NCBI GenBank assembly: GCA_965644315.1
Contig: CBFFRQ010000005.1
Location: 1 to 59,292 of the forward strand
Origin: Caecitellus pseudoparvulus
Taxonomy: Eukaryota > Bigyra: Bicosoecida
Reading direction: 5' to 3'
Length of the DNA stretch: 59,292 bases
Shown here piece by piece: positions 43,307-53,393 of the stretch (position 1 is its first letter; every line of letters starts with the position of its first letter). A model generated the notes under the pieces. That model saw nothing but the letters and a program-made list of their open reading frames with translations, did no database searches and was not told the DNA's origin. The position numbers were made by a program, and so were the translations under genes.

Positions 43307-43618
43307 TCACGCCTTGAACATCAGCACAGCCTTGTCGTCCAGGTAAAAGAAGCAGAATCGACGGGACTCGTGGGTCACCTCCGACCCGAAGTTCCGCCCC
43401 ACCACCACATGCCAGTTTGGCTCCCAAGCCGCGTCCATGTCCGCCTTGATCGCTGCCACAGCGGCGTCCCCGTCTTCCTGCCACTTTTCCACTGCGTTGA
43501 TGTGCTTCGTGGCGCTGTAAATGGCCGCCTCCAGACAGTCATCCGGCATGTCTGCGGGCCACTGCACCATGGCGCCATGCAGCGCCTTCCAGCCGTCTGA
43601 GGAGCTCTCGCCGGCCAT
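43307..43618 (-). CDS. Dynein light chain, LC8 family (axonemal type)
   Basis: 103 aa from ATG at 43618 (MAGESSSDGW). The LC8 core is evident: DMPDDCLEAAIYSATKHI for the first helices, WEPNWHVVVGRNFGSEVTHE for the central strand region, and FCFFYLDDKAVLMFK at the end. The family dimerises to bind short peptides in dynein intermediate chains and other partners. Divergence from canonical cytoplasmic LC8 (for example THESRRF for THETKHF) fits an outer-arm or DNAL4-like axonemal paralog. No intron is seen, but a short upstream exon cannot be excluded. Convergent with DDX54 (115 bp) and divergent from MESD. Confidence 0.88.
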   Translation of the reverse strand: MAGESSSDGWKALHGAMVQWPADMPDDCLEAAIYSATKHINAVEKWQEDGDAAVAAIKADMDAAWEPNWHVVVGRNFGSEVTHESRRFCFFYLDDKAVLMFKA

Positions 43619-43922
43619 CTCGCGTAACGACGCTGAAACGCTTGCTCTGTCGAGCAGCCCGACTGCCGGCGGTGTTCTTGAGACGCCCACGCACAGGGAT
43701 AAGTTACAGCATGTGACACTTTGACGTTTGGCTGGGATGGTGTCGGCTTGAGGGCGTGAATTTGCCTTGTGCCGGCGGGTGAAATCAGTCTCCCGGCAGT
43801 CGCTCCAGCTCGCGAGCAGCCCAATGCCGCAAATCTCACACGCACTGAAAAGGCCATCTTGCGCATGGCGTCCATGTTGGATCAAGTGCAGTGGTTCTGC
43901 GCATCCAGCACTGCCGAGCACC
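43619..43922. promoter_or_regulatory. Probable bidirectional promoter, dynein light chain / MESD
   Basis: About 300 bp between divergent start codons. No independent gene is seen. Confidence 0.4.
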
Positions 43923-44729
43923 ATGGTACGGCGCCACCCGATGCGAATGGGAGCAGCGCTGCTGTGCGCGATGGCGGCCCTCACGCTGGCCCCTGCCGTG
44001 CTCGCTGCGCCCAAGAGCCGCTTTAACCGGCACATTGACACACACAAGCTGGACGAGCAGCTGAAGAAGGGCGACAGGGACGACGCGGACTGGCACGAGG
44101 ACACGTGGGACTGGTACGGCACCAATTTCCGCCACCACGCCGTGGAATGCGGCGGCATCTGCGCCTGCCTGCTCGCACGCTTTCCCCACGACGCCGCAGG
44201 AAGGAGAAGCGCAAGCGTCGCTTTGACCCCGATGACCCCGAGTCCCTGCTGCGGGCCGCTCGGTCCGGCGGACAGATGGAGGTGCGCTGGCCTGGCACAG
44301 CAGCACCCACCTTCCCCTCGCTGCAGCCCACACCCACCCCCTGCCAACAGATGTTGTTCGTGCACTTCAAGGACGGCACACACACCACCGACGAAGAGAC
44401 TAGCCAGCTGTCCTCCCAGTGGGCGGCCATGATGCGCACCGGCGGCGTGTCGGCGGCAGCCTACCCCGTGAAAGCCAACCAGGTCATCTTCACATCCCCT
44501 GACGGCCAGCTGGGCGACGTGCGTGGCGTACCACTCCTGCGGCCCGCACTGCCCCACGCACCCCCCCTGCCTTCCCCCCCCCCAGGTCATGGACTTTGTG
44601 CAGGAGCAGCCCGAGACCAAGAAGATGACGCTGAAGGGACAGGACTACTTCCCCAAGAAACGCCTGTCCAAGAAGGCGCGCAGGAAACGCCGCAACCGCC
44701 AGCGGGCCGCCCAGCGGGGGGAGCTCTGA
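43923..44729 (+). CDS. MESD: MESD-like endoplasmic reticulum chaperone
   Basis: Four exons (43923-44113, 44200-44281, 44351-44518, 44586-44729) give 194 aa. Residues 1-30 form a signal peptide (MGAALLCAMAALTLAPAVLA). Then come acidic KGDRDDADWHEDTWDW, FDPDDPESLL, and the MESD domain: MLFVHFKDGTHTTDEETSQL, SSQWAAMMRTGGV, VIFTSPDGQ, MDFVQEQPETKKMTLKGQDY. The pattern matches MESD/Boca, which helps fold beta-propeller/EGF modules of LRP receptors in animals. The end is a lysine/arginine-rich tail finishing RGEL, a plausible weak variant of the KDEL/REDL ER-retention signal. The client here is unknown. MESD outside animals and their relatives is uncommon, so phylogeny would be informative. Confidence 0.85.
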
Positions 44730-44868
44730 CTTGTGCTGCAGAGCACCATGCTCGCTTGCATTGCGTCGCGCAGGGCGGTCACGCCTGCCGTGTGCCACGC
44801 GCCCGCTCACGTCTGCAGGCCGCAGCCGCCCCACAGCTGCTTAAGCTGACAGGCCAGCGCAATGCACT

Positions 44869-45510
44869 TCACTTCTTCACCAGTGCGTCCAGCGACATGG
44901 CCAGGCGCTGCGAGATGGGCGCCACCGCCGATCCAGCAGACTTCGCGCTTCGTTTCTGCTGCTTCTGGTGCTTTCCTGCCGCTGCAGCTTTGCTGGAATC
45001 CTTCTTGCTAGGAGTGCTTCTCCTCCGCACAGGTTTGGTCGGCTTCGACTGCTGGGCCTGGCCCAGCGTCACCGTCAAAGTGCCCCGGCCGCCAGCGGAA
45101 ATCGATACTGGCCCGTCACCCCGCCTGCGCCGCTTGCCGTCGCTACGGGGCACGCCCAAGGAAGAAACCAAGACATCCACCCTTTCCGTGCGCCTCTTCT
45201 TGCCGCGCTTGCGCTTCCTCACCTGGATGCCCACCTCCACCTCCTTCGACGCAGGCGTTTCAGGCAGCGGTTGAGGCGAAGGCAGGTCCCCTCTCGCAGC
45301 AATGTTGGCTGTAGCCTGTGCCAGCATGGCCTCTTGCTGCGCAGTCAGCGCGTGGCCCTCTGCGAGGCGCTTGTTCAGGAAGCGCACCGTCACATCGTCC
45401 TTGTTGGAGTACACCTTCCCGCTCCAAGCCTTGCGCGGCGCTGGCTTGGCAGGCGCAGGTGCTGGCGCCAGCACGCTGCTCAGGTCAATCACGCGCCCCT
45501 TGCTGGCCAT
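44869..45510 (-). CDS. Basic, probably nuclear protein of unknown function
   Basis: 213 aa from the ATG of MASKGRVIDLSSVL (45510). It is Lys/Arg/Ser-rich with several nuclear-localisation-like clusters (RKRKRGKKRR, KRRRRGDG) and little predicted fold. The C-terminus is RLAMSLDALVKK, which resembles the UAP56-binding motif (consensus around MSLDDIIK) at the ends of ALYREF- and UIF-type mRNA export adaptors. That short-motif match is suggestive only. The segment YSNKDDVTVRFLNKRLAEGHALTAQQEAML (broken here as a description, about residues 34-63) is likely helical. Tail to tail with MESD. Confidence 0.7.
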   Translation of the reverse strand: MASKGRVIDLSSVLAPAPAPAKPAPRKAWSGKVYSNKDDVTVRFLNKRLAEGHALTAQQEAMLAQATANIAARGDLPSPQPLPETPASKEVEVGIQVRKRKRGKKRRTERVDVLVSSLGVPRSDGKRRRRGDGPVSISAGGRGTLTVTLGQAQQSKPTKPVRRRSTPSKKDSSKAAAAGKHQKQQKRSAKSAGSAVAPISQRLAMSLDALVKK

Positions 45511-45736
45511 GCTGCAGGGGCGAGCGCAGACCACAACCCACGGAATACTTCTCAGCGGTAGCCTTGGCCCCCAGTCTGCCTTGCCCGCCCGGCTGCACCA
45601 CTGTGTCCACAGCTGAGTGTGCCGCTGGCCTGTGCGATGGGGTGCTGCGACGGAAACCCGTCGCACTGTGCCAGTCAACCAAGTCGCCCCCCAGGCAGCC
45701 AAGCGCAGTCAGTTGAATTGTTCAGTCCCGCCGTCC

Positions 45737-46613
45737 TCACTCTGCCGCGGCACCTTGAGCCCCCCCCTCACCCCCCTCGCCTACTCCTCGCACCACGTGA
45801 GCTGCCAAGAAGTCACAGATGCGACTGGCCTTGAAGCCGTCGTAGGCAGGATCCTCCAGTTCAAAGTGCCCCTTGCCCGGGACAATGTACACGTCGTTCA
45901 CCTTCCCCTGGCACTCCGCCACCGCCTCGCCCAGCTGCACAGGGGAGGTGAAGCCGTCCTCAGACCCCATCAGGAACAGCTTGGGCACGGGGGAAGCCTT
46001 GATGCGGGGGAAGTGCCCGCTGAAGAGAATGCCTGCCCACCAGCCGAAAGTGTACCCCATGCTCACACTGCCCACCACACCGTCCTCATCCAGCGCTGAC
46101 CCCGCCACTGGCGCCCCAGCCGAGTCCCCCACCAACACCAGGGACAGGCCGTCCGCCGGAGGGGGCTGTGCTGCGCCACCCCCTGCGCCACTGAACATGC
46201 CATCCACGTCCCTGCGCACCCACCTGCACACTCCCCGCACATCCGCCACCTCTGCCTCGCACGTCAGCGAGCAAGCACCGCTGGAGCCTCCCACGCCTGG
46301 GCAGGGAGTGAGCAGGCGACGCGTGGGGGTGATACAGCAGCGCTGCGGCATCCGCGCACCACACACCTCGCAGGTTCACCACGACGACGGAATACCCCGC
46401 CTTGGCCAGCGTCGCTGCCAGACCCCACATCATCTGCCCGCAGCCGCCCATGATGCCAAAAGGGTGCACCAGCACCAGCACTGGCAGCCGTGCATCGGCG
46501 ACATACACCTTACGGCCCTGCACTTGTTCAGGGTTGTCAGGTTGAAATACTTGCACGATGATGTCCACGCCCTCCTCCACGGAGGGCACTGCAGTCTCAG
46601 CCACAAACGCCAT
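45737..46613 (-). CDS. Alpha/beta-hydrolase (dienelactone-hydrolase-like fold)
   Basis: Two exons (46613-46367 and 46296-45737) give 268 aa; the splice joins VVVVNLRG and VGGSSGA. Seen: oxyanion strand LPVLVLVHPFGIMGG, NLRGVGGSSG, nucleophile elbow LVGDSAGAPVAGS with the catalytic Ser, LFLMGSEDGFTSPVQL with the acid Asp, and PGKGHFELEDPAYD with the base His. These form a complete triad of the small serine hydrolase superfamily. The substrate cannot be inferred; family members cleave short esters, lactones or amides. No signal peptide. The extra C-terminal Gly/Glu-rich tail is probably disordered. Confidence 0.85.
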
Positions 46614-47040
46614 GTTTGCGGGATCCAATTTCCGCACTGAATCCACACGCCCCGGTGCCCTGTACCTTTCACAATGTGAAAAAGGATGCACAGCACTCCA
46701 CATGAGATTTTCAAGACATTAGACACCTTGCCTTGACTTGTTTTGTCTTTGCGTAGCTTCTGCCCGGTCACCGCTTGCTTGGAGTCCTCAGGTAGATTGA
46801 TGGCAAAGTCTGATTGCTGCATTGCAAGTGCTGCAGTGCACAGGCAGAGTGGGCCCAACACGACAGGCGTGGACAGAGTGCCCCCCCCCCGTGCAAGAAA
46901 GGAACACTCCATCCAAGTCCGCCGACGTTTCAGCAGGGGTGCCCAGCAGAGCTGTTTGCCACCCCAGCGTCGTTTGGTTGGACCAACCCCACACTGCACG
47001 CATCAAGCACACCTGCAGCACGGTGCCGCACCCAGCACCA
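46614..47040 (-). other. Spacer: MsrA 3' UTR and upstream region of the hydrolase
   Basis: It holds the 3' UTR of the MsrA gene (minus strand, below 47041) and the promoter of the hydrolase. If the UGA in MsrA is read as selenocysteine, a SECIS element should be here. I scanned by eye for the paired TGA/GA quartet with an AA apical loop and found no convincing fold; the region includes a run of 12 C at about 46882. Confidence 0.5.
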
Positions 47041-48113
47041 TCACATGAGCAGGCAACCCTTGCCCCCTTGCCCCCCACTCCCAGCTGCAGCTGCTGCGGC
47101 GGCCGTGGCTGTCTCAAGGGTGGGCGCAGCAGATGCAGCCTCGGGCAAGTTCGCCTTGAGTGCGCTCGCGACGTCCTCAGGCAAGCCATGCTCCGCGGCG
47201 ACCTCATCCACGAGGGCCTGGTCGCCATGGCCACCCACAAACCCACACAGGCGTGCGGCAAGCGTGCTCTTCAGCAGCAGCTCGTCAGTGGTCAGGCCAG
47301 CCGCCGCGACCAGCCTGGAGCGGTTCCGCAGGTAGTACCTGCGAGGCGCGGGCAGCGAGGGGGCATGCAGTAGAATGCGGGACTGCATAGCCGTGCTCAG
47401 TATTTACTTCTGATGGTAGTCCTCAGCCACGAAGAAGGTGGTGAGGGGTGTCACGACGGTTGTCGGCTTGGCACCCACGGCCTGTGTGACAGCCTTCACG
47501 CTCTTGGCAGCGACAGCTGCCTGGTCGTCACCCAGTGTGAACAACGCCTTCATGTACTGTCGTGAGCGCTGCGCGCCTCGTGGGTTGTGGGCTGCGGGGC
47601 GCAGGAAGGCAGGTCTTTGGACGGCTGCGACGTGCAACGCCACTGCGCCCGCTCACATGTCCAGAACCAAGCCAACAGGTCCTCATACGACAGTACAGAC
47701 GGATCGAACTCCACTGCAACAGTCTCGGTGTGGTCCCCCATGGACCTGTACGTGACGCCTTTGACTTTGCTACCGCCTGGGAGCAGAGAGAAGGAGTGCT
47801 TCGGGTGGAATTCTGCAGCCACGCCGGCACATCGAGGGCCCAAACCACCCACATGACGCAAACAGCACAGGCGCAACACTCACCAGCATACCCAGCACGG
47901 GTTGAAACGACTCCTCGCATGCCACCCTGTGGGGACGCCGTGGAGGTGACATGTGGGGTGACGGAGCACCACGCGGAAATTGGTTGCGCTTGCATCCGCT
48001 TGCGGGAACTTGGCGCGCACCAGCTCAGAGTCGGGGCCCCAGAATCAGGACAGTGCGATAAAGGCCCAGTCATTGCCCTCCCCCTTGTCCTCCAAGTTCA
48101 GCGGCTCACACAT
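47041..48113 (-). CDS. MSRA: Peptide-methionine (S)-S-oxide reductase, probable selenoprotein
   Basis: Five exons (48113-48021, 47926-47884, 47776-47657, 47591-47408, 47338-47041) give 245 codons in one frame if the in-frame TGA at 48047-48045 is read through. That TGA is codon 23, in the position of the catalytic Cys of the GCFW motif: IALS-U-FWGPDSEL. MsrA continues normally: GVVSTRAGYAGG, RSMGDHTETVAVEFDP, LSYEDLLAWFW, HNPRGAQRSRQYM, FFVAEDYHQKYYLRN, STLAARLCGFVGGHGD. MsrA reduces methionine-S-sulfoxide, and selenocysteine MsrA is known from Chlamydomonas and other algae. After a Gly/Ala linker the protein ends GKGCLLM, a CaaX-like box. A sequencing error or pseudogene would be the alternative; intact splice sites argue against decay. 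Confidence 0.88.
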
Positions 48114-48462
48114 GGTGCGTGTGGTGTGGGCTTAGTTAGCTGCGAGTTGAGATGGAAGCCAGCGCTGCTTGGAGCAGAAAGTGCAGCCTTGCAACGGATG
48201 GCAGATCATAAGAAGTGGCCTGAGTGGAAATGAGTTATCTGGTCACAGACTTAGCGTGCCCGCAGCATGTGCAGCCCCCCCTTCCGCGTATACCGGGCGC
48301 GTGTCCGGAGTGGACAGTCGCCTTCACACAGCAGAGCGTCCATCAGACACTCCCCCACGCCGTGGCGCAAGCGACACTGGCGCTCCGAACTCATTACCCC
48401 CAGCTCAGCCCATTCCTCACGCTGAAGTCGCTCCACCCCACCTCTGCCTTATCGTGGGCAGC
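48114..48462. promoter_or_regulatory. Probable bidirectional promoter, MsrA / polycystin
   Basis: 349 bp between divergent start codons; no separate gene is supported. Confidence 0.4.
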
Positions 48463-51400
48463 ATGGAGCACTCCCACTCCGCCCCTGTGCCGGGTGGTGG
48501 TGCAGCGGAGCAACCCCTTTCGCAGGGCGACGGCAAAGGGGTGCCAACGCCTGAGCCACGGGGCCATGTCCGCTCCCCGGGAAGCTCTGGCAGCACAGAG
48601 TACAACATGCACCTTCGCAGTATGTCTGAGGGCTCCGCAGCCAGCACCAGCATGGCCACGGTGGCGTCAACCGCAAAGCATGGACGACGCCACCGGCGGC
48701 GCAAAAGCCGCATGACAACTGCCCAGCTCGTGCAAGCCAAGCGCGCCGCAACATCTGAGGTGCACTTCGACATCCCGGAAGACGATGGCACTACAGAGCA
48801 TGTTACCATGCACCAGTATGACATCGGCCTCATCGAGACGTTCCAGACGCGTATGTTGCAGCTGCCGTACCACGTTCTGCCGTGTGCTTTTCCACTTCAC
48901 ACACTCTGGGCTCACCTGCATGAACACACCACAGGAGCTCGCTTCTTCATGTACTTCACGCACAAGCGCCGGCACTACTTCCGTCGCCACTGTGACAAGT
49001 GCGTGCGGCGGGCGCTGGGCTCGCAGCACAAGTGCTTGTCGCACACTCCGATCCTGATGCTCCTCAGGCTGCTCTACTACGTTGGCTTCCTCTGCTTCTT
49101 CGTGGCTGCTCAAGTGTCTGTGTTTCAGAATCGGTGCGTGGCCGCGGCGCCCTAGCCCCAGCGGCTGCAAGCAGACCTTGGCACACCCCTCATGTCGCTC
49201 CGTTCCCTTTCAGCCTCATCTTCCAGATGGGTGCTGGCACGGCTGACGCGTTGCTGGAAGAGGAGTTCCCGGACTCCATCACACACGTAAGGCGCCTTGA
49301 GCACACGAATGCCCCCCTCCCCGCCTTGCCACGCCCCTGCTTCCACCTTGCTGCCTGCAGATCCAGAAAACCTTCTGGGACATCGGCACTGCAGGGGAAA
49401 TGAACCAGTGGATGCAGGGTGTCTTGGTGCCTCAATTCTACACCTCTGAGACTGGGTTCAACGATGGCGACGTTGGCAAGCTGTTTGGTCAGAACGCAGT
49501 CATTGGAGGCATCCGCATCGGCCAGCTGCGCAGCCGCCCCACCGCGCAGTGCAACGGCATTAGCTCCAAGTTCCCCTCTCGAGACGGCCAAATTCTGCGC
49601 CTGCCTTGCTGGGCCGCTGGAGACAGCTGGGACAGCGACTTTGAAGCCACTGGCGACCTCCGACGCGGAGACACCTCCATCGTCTTCCACTACAACGGCG
49701 GCCTGTCTGGTGCTGGGCCCGATGCTGTGCCGGGCACTTCGTTCTACTCCGTGAAAGGCGAGCGGGCCTTCTTCAGCAACTCAGCAGGCATCCTGACTGA
49801 CCAAAACATTGCATACCCAAGTCCTGCCTACGGTGAGTGTGTAGGTGGGCGCCGCCACTTGAGCTTCCAGCTGCACTCCGCGACCTCCTCGCCACACAGG
49901 AATCGTACTGCCGCACCCGACGGACGTGAATGCCTCAGCACGTGCGGAGGCCCTCGTAGCTGCAGTGGAGGCTGGGCAGTATGTGGATGCAGACACCCGT
50001 CTCGTGACGGTGCAGTTCTCCCTGTACAACGAAAACGTCGACCAGTTCGCCATCTACACGCTGTACATTGAGTTCCCCGTCACCGGCGGCGTCAACGTCG
50101 GCAGCAAGAACAACATCGTGCGCCTGTTCACTGTCACCACTGCTCGCAGCTGGTCCGACATTGTGCTGGAGACCATCGTCGCTCTGTACTTCCTGGGCTT
50201 CCTGGTGAACGAAGTGTTCCAGGTGCTGCGACACGGACTGAACGCGCTGCTGGCCACCCACAACATCCTGCACAACGCCAACATCTTCCTCTACGCTGGC
50301 ACGTGGATTTGCCGCATCGCAGCTACCTACGCCACCATCCGCCAGGATGAGTTGGAGTGGAACGCTTCCGTGTACTACGGCTTGCAAGCTGCTGGCAGCT
50401 TGCGCACGCTGGCAGTGTCCTTTGCCGCAGTCAACGCCTTCTTGGTCTGGTTCAAGCTAGCACACTACTTGTCCGCGCTGCCCCAGTTTGCTCTGGTCAC
50501 GGGAACCCTGTACCGTGCTATCAAGCCGTGTGTCTCGGTACGTGCACGGCTCTACCGCGACCTGCGCCCAGCCCCCGACTGCCACTCCCAACACTACCCC
50601 CGCAGTTCCTCGTCGTCTTTGGAGTCGTGTACTTCGGGTGAGTAGCTGTTCATGTGCGTGCGACCCACGGCAGCGACTGCCACCGCAACGCTGCCCCCTT
50701 GCAGGTTCGCAAGTGCCCACATGCTGGTGTTTGGGCAGGAGCTGGAAGGGTACCAGAACCTGCGCGAGACCTCATACTCCCTCCTCATGTCCCTCGTCGG
50801 AGATCTGCAGCTGTTTGAACTTGAGCGGGTGAATGCCTGGTGGGGCCCACTCTTCGTCATCTGCTTCACTCTGGTGCGTAGCGATTGAAGTTGCTCACTC
50901 CCTGCAACACCGCACCCACCCATGCCACCTGCTGCGCCTGCTCAGATTGCAAGCTTCATCGTCCTGAACGTGTTCATTGCCATCGTGACTGAAGGTGTGT
51001 CGCATGCCGAGTGCCCTGCTGCTGCTGCAGGGGTGCCTTCAGCTTCACCCCTCTCTGCGCCGCACAGGGTACGAGGAGATCCGCGACGAGCTGGCACGCT
51101 CCAACAAGTACAACCTGCAGAACGAGGCAGGGTGGTACATTGTGGACAAGCTGCGCCAGCTGCCCTACTGCGGCAAGTGGCTGGACCAGAAGGCACGGTA
51201 CTACTTCTCCACCGCCCGCCTGAAACGCCGGGTGAACCGCCAGAGCGAGCGCCTCAAGGCAGTGCTGCGCCGCCGAGGCGTCAAGATCAGCTCCTCTGGC
51301 GCTGCTGCCGGCATCCATGGCAGCAACATGTACGAGCCCGAGCTCAGCAGCATGGGCGAAGCCACCGAGCCCGACCTTCCGCAGGAGGAGAGCACATGCA

Positions 51401-51990
51401 GCAAGATGTGCTGGCCCTTCAAGCCACTCATCCGGTACCTGGAATCGGGCGACACGGCCCGTGGCCTGCCAGACAATACCGTGTATGGCCAGTATGGCCA
51501 GCGCATCCTGCGCCAAGTGTACCCCCCTGACGACCAGCCGTTGGCGCGGCGCCGGGTGGCTCAGGTCGCTGCAGACCCAAACCAACTGCCGGCAGCTCCC
51601 CCGCCAGGAGTCTCCGCGGCAGTGGGCCCCGCTGAAGTGGAAGATAAGCCCACCGCTGCGCAGCCCACAGGGCCGCAGGTCAGCACTGTGGACGAGGTGT
51701 CCGAGGTGGAGCTGCCGCCTCTCGGCTCAGCTGTCGGCTCCGGGGGTGCGAGTGACTCAGATGCCGAGGGCCAGGCACCTGCCCCAGCCACCGGCGCCGA
51801 TGCTGATGCAGGGACGACGTCTGAAGTGCACCTGGCAGTCGGAAGCGGGTCTAAGGAGGAGGGCGCAGGTGAGAGTGAAGGGTCTCCCATGGTCTTTGCC
51901 GCTGCTGATTCTGACGAGGCTGAGCCCGAAGCAAAGGAGGACGGAGGGGACCGCTACGCAGTCGAAGACACTAAGAGCGCTGGAGATTGA
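48463..51990 (+). CDS. PKD2: Polycystin-2-like (PKD2/TRPP) cation channel
   Basis: At least nine exons with short GT-AG introns; start MEHSHSAPVPGGG at 48463. The cytoplasmic N-terminus has a basic RRHRRRKSR. S1 is LLRLLYYVGFLCFFVAAQ. The large extracellular polycystin domain contains IQKTFWDIG, GGIRIGQLRSRPTAQC, VDADTRLVTVQFSLYN and LYIEFPVTGG. S2-S4 (IVLETIVALYFLGFLVNEV; NIFLYAGTWICRIAATYA; AVNAFLVWFKLAHYL) are followed by S5 (FLVVFGVVYFGFASAHM), a pore with SLLMSLVGDLQ, and S6 (FVICFTLIASFIVLNVFIAIV). The selectivity-filter VGD is close to the LGD of PKD2. The long cytoplasmic tail after RDELARSNKYN is acidic and Pro/Ala-rich. It is likely ciliary or ER calcium-permeable. No EF-hand is evident. 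Confidence 0.92.
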
Positions 51991-52227
51991 GGTCCGGGTT
52001 GCTGCCTGCAGTACCTGCACTTGGGCAGGCTCCGCAATGCACCAATGTCAGGAAGCAGTAGTGCTGCCGCCATTCCGCTTCCCAGGCCATAATATCAACA
52101 GGTCAACTAAAATTGCAAGGCCCTCTGGGATGTTTAATGATCTCCGTGCACGCTGGCTGTTCAGCCTGGTGCTGGTGCACGTTGAAAGGAATTTGCCCAG
52201 CGAGCAAAGGTTTCACGGGGACCAGCC
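51991..52227. other. Intergenic region
   Basis: Spacer between the polycystin stop and the ARL2 start codon; a locally AT-richer part (about 52090-52150) could hold the ARL2 promoter. No gene seen. Confidence 0.35.
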
Positions 52228-53131
52228 ATGGTGAGGGTGCTGCGCAAGTCGCCATGGTACACACCGATGCCGCACTGCCTTCACGTTTCTAATGACAGGG
52301 CTTGCTGACAATTCTTAAGAAGATCAAGCAGAAGGAGAAGGAGGTCCGCATGCTCATTCTGTACGGTGCCGAAAGCTGGCAGAGCACAGTGGGCGTTTCA
52401 CGCGTAACGTCATTTCCCCACCCCTGCGCTCACAGTGGCCTGGATAACGCAGGCAAGACAACCATCGTAAAGAAGTTCAATGGCGAGGATATTGATACCA
52501 TTTCCCCCACCCTTGGCTTCCAAATCAAGACGCTGGAGTACGCTGGGTGCGTGTCGCTGCGAGGAATGTGCGCGATGAGCTGCGGCGCACACAGAGGCCA
52601 TTCTGCGGACTCCAGGTACAAGCTGAACATCTGGGACGTGGGCGGGCAGAAAACCATTCGATCTTATTGGCGAAACTACTTCGAGGAGGTGCGATGCGCT
52701 GCGCCCGCTGCAGCCACTGTGTGCCACGCCGCGCTTGCACCTTGTCCAGACGGATGGACTGATTTGGGTCGTGGACTCCTCAGACCGACGCAGACTGCGA
52801 GACTGCAAGGAAGAGCTGTTCAAGGTGCTGAAGCAGGAGGTGCGTGCTCCGCAGCCTGCGCTTCAGAGGCGCAGCGTCCTCACCTGCTGCGCTGCCGCCG
52901 CTGCCCCAGAAACTTGCGGGCGCTTCTCTGCTCATCTTCGCGAACAAACAAGACCTGGAAGGCGCGCTGTCCTGCGAGGAGATCGCGACGGTGCTGGAGC
53001 TGGAAGGGGAGCAGTTCGCCTCCCGGCACTGGAGCATCACACCCTGCAGCGCCGTGACTGGGGACGGACTGGTCACGGGCGTGGACTGGCTGGTGGAGGA
53101 CATCGCCGGCCGCATCTTCGTCGGGGAGTGA
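52228..53131 (+). CDS. ARL2: ARL2 small GTPase
   Basis: Six exons (52228-52230, 52299-52360, 52436-52546, 52616-52688, 52750-52839, 52910-53131) give 186 aa, close to the usual 184. Exon 1 codes only the ATG; the donor follows at once and exon 2 restores [19 protein letters not shown]. GTPase motifs: GLDNAGKTT (P loop), [10 protein letters not shown] (switch I), [19 protein letters not shown] (switch II), ANKQDL (NKxD), and CSAVTGDGL. The GLLTIL start without an acceptor for stable myristoylation and the RxYWRNYFE sequence point to ARL2 rather than ARF. ARL2 works with tubulin cofactors in tubulin dimer assembly and in mitochondrial and ciliary cargo release. Confidence 0.95.
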
Positions 53132-53393
53132 GGGTGCAGTGTGTGTCTGGCAAAGGCGCCCCTTTCTTTCCAGCCCGAGCTTGCAAACGGCCGAAGGGAT
53201 CCACAGGTCAGCACAGCGCACGTGCGTGATACCCCTCCTTGCGCTTGGGTGTGGACTTGCAGGTCGTCACATCTTCCAAATTCAACCACCCGTTGCACTA
53301 TGCTGTCATCGTGTGCTGCCCTGCACCTCTGCGTCCCACCCTGCAGCCCGCGAGCCAGCCAGGTCCGCCTCTCGCCACACCTCCCCTTCCACC
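53132..53393. other. Intergenic region
   Basis: Short spacer between ARL2 and prefoldin 6 on the same strand; it holds the ARL2 3' UTR and the next promoter. Confidence 0.35.

Noticed and set aside
41526-43484. 652-codon minus-strand ORF antisense to DDX54
   Set aside because: Shadow of a GC-rich third-position pattern; Ser/Pro/Arg-rich with no domain, while the plus strand encodes all helicase motifs.
43767-43922. Upstream in-frame extension of MESD
   Set aside because: The ATG at 43923 is followed immediately by a signal peptide, which must be N-terminal.
46700-47040. SECIS element for MsrA
   Set aside because: Several TGA...GAT pairs exist (for example just after the stop codon) but none gave a convincing 11-13 bp helix with an A-A or C-C apical loop by eye; left unannotated.
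47041-47388. Separate 115-aa gene ending in a CaaX box
   Set aside because: Its internal part (YYLRN...STLAARLCGFVGG) is the normal C-terminus of MsrA and joins exon 4 by a clean GT-AG splice after YHQK, so it is the last MsrA exon.
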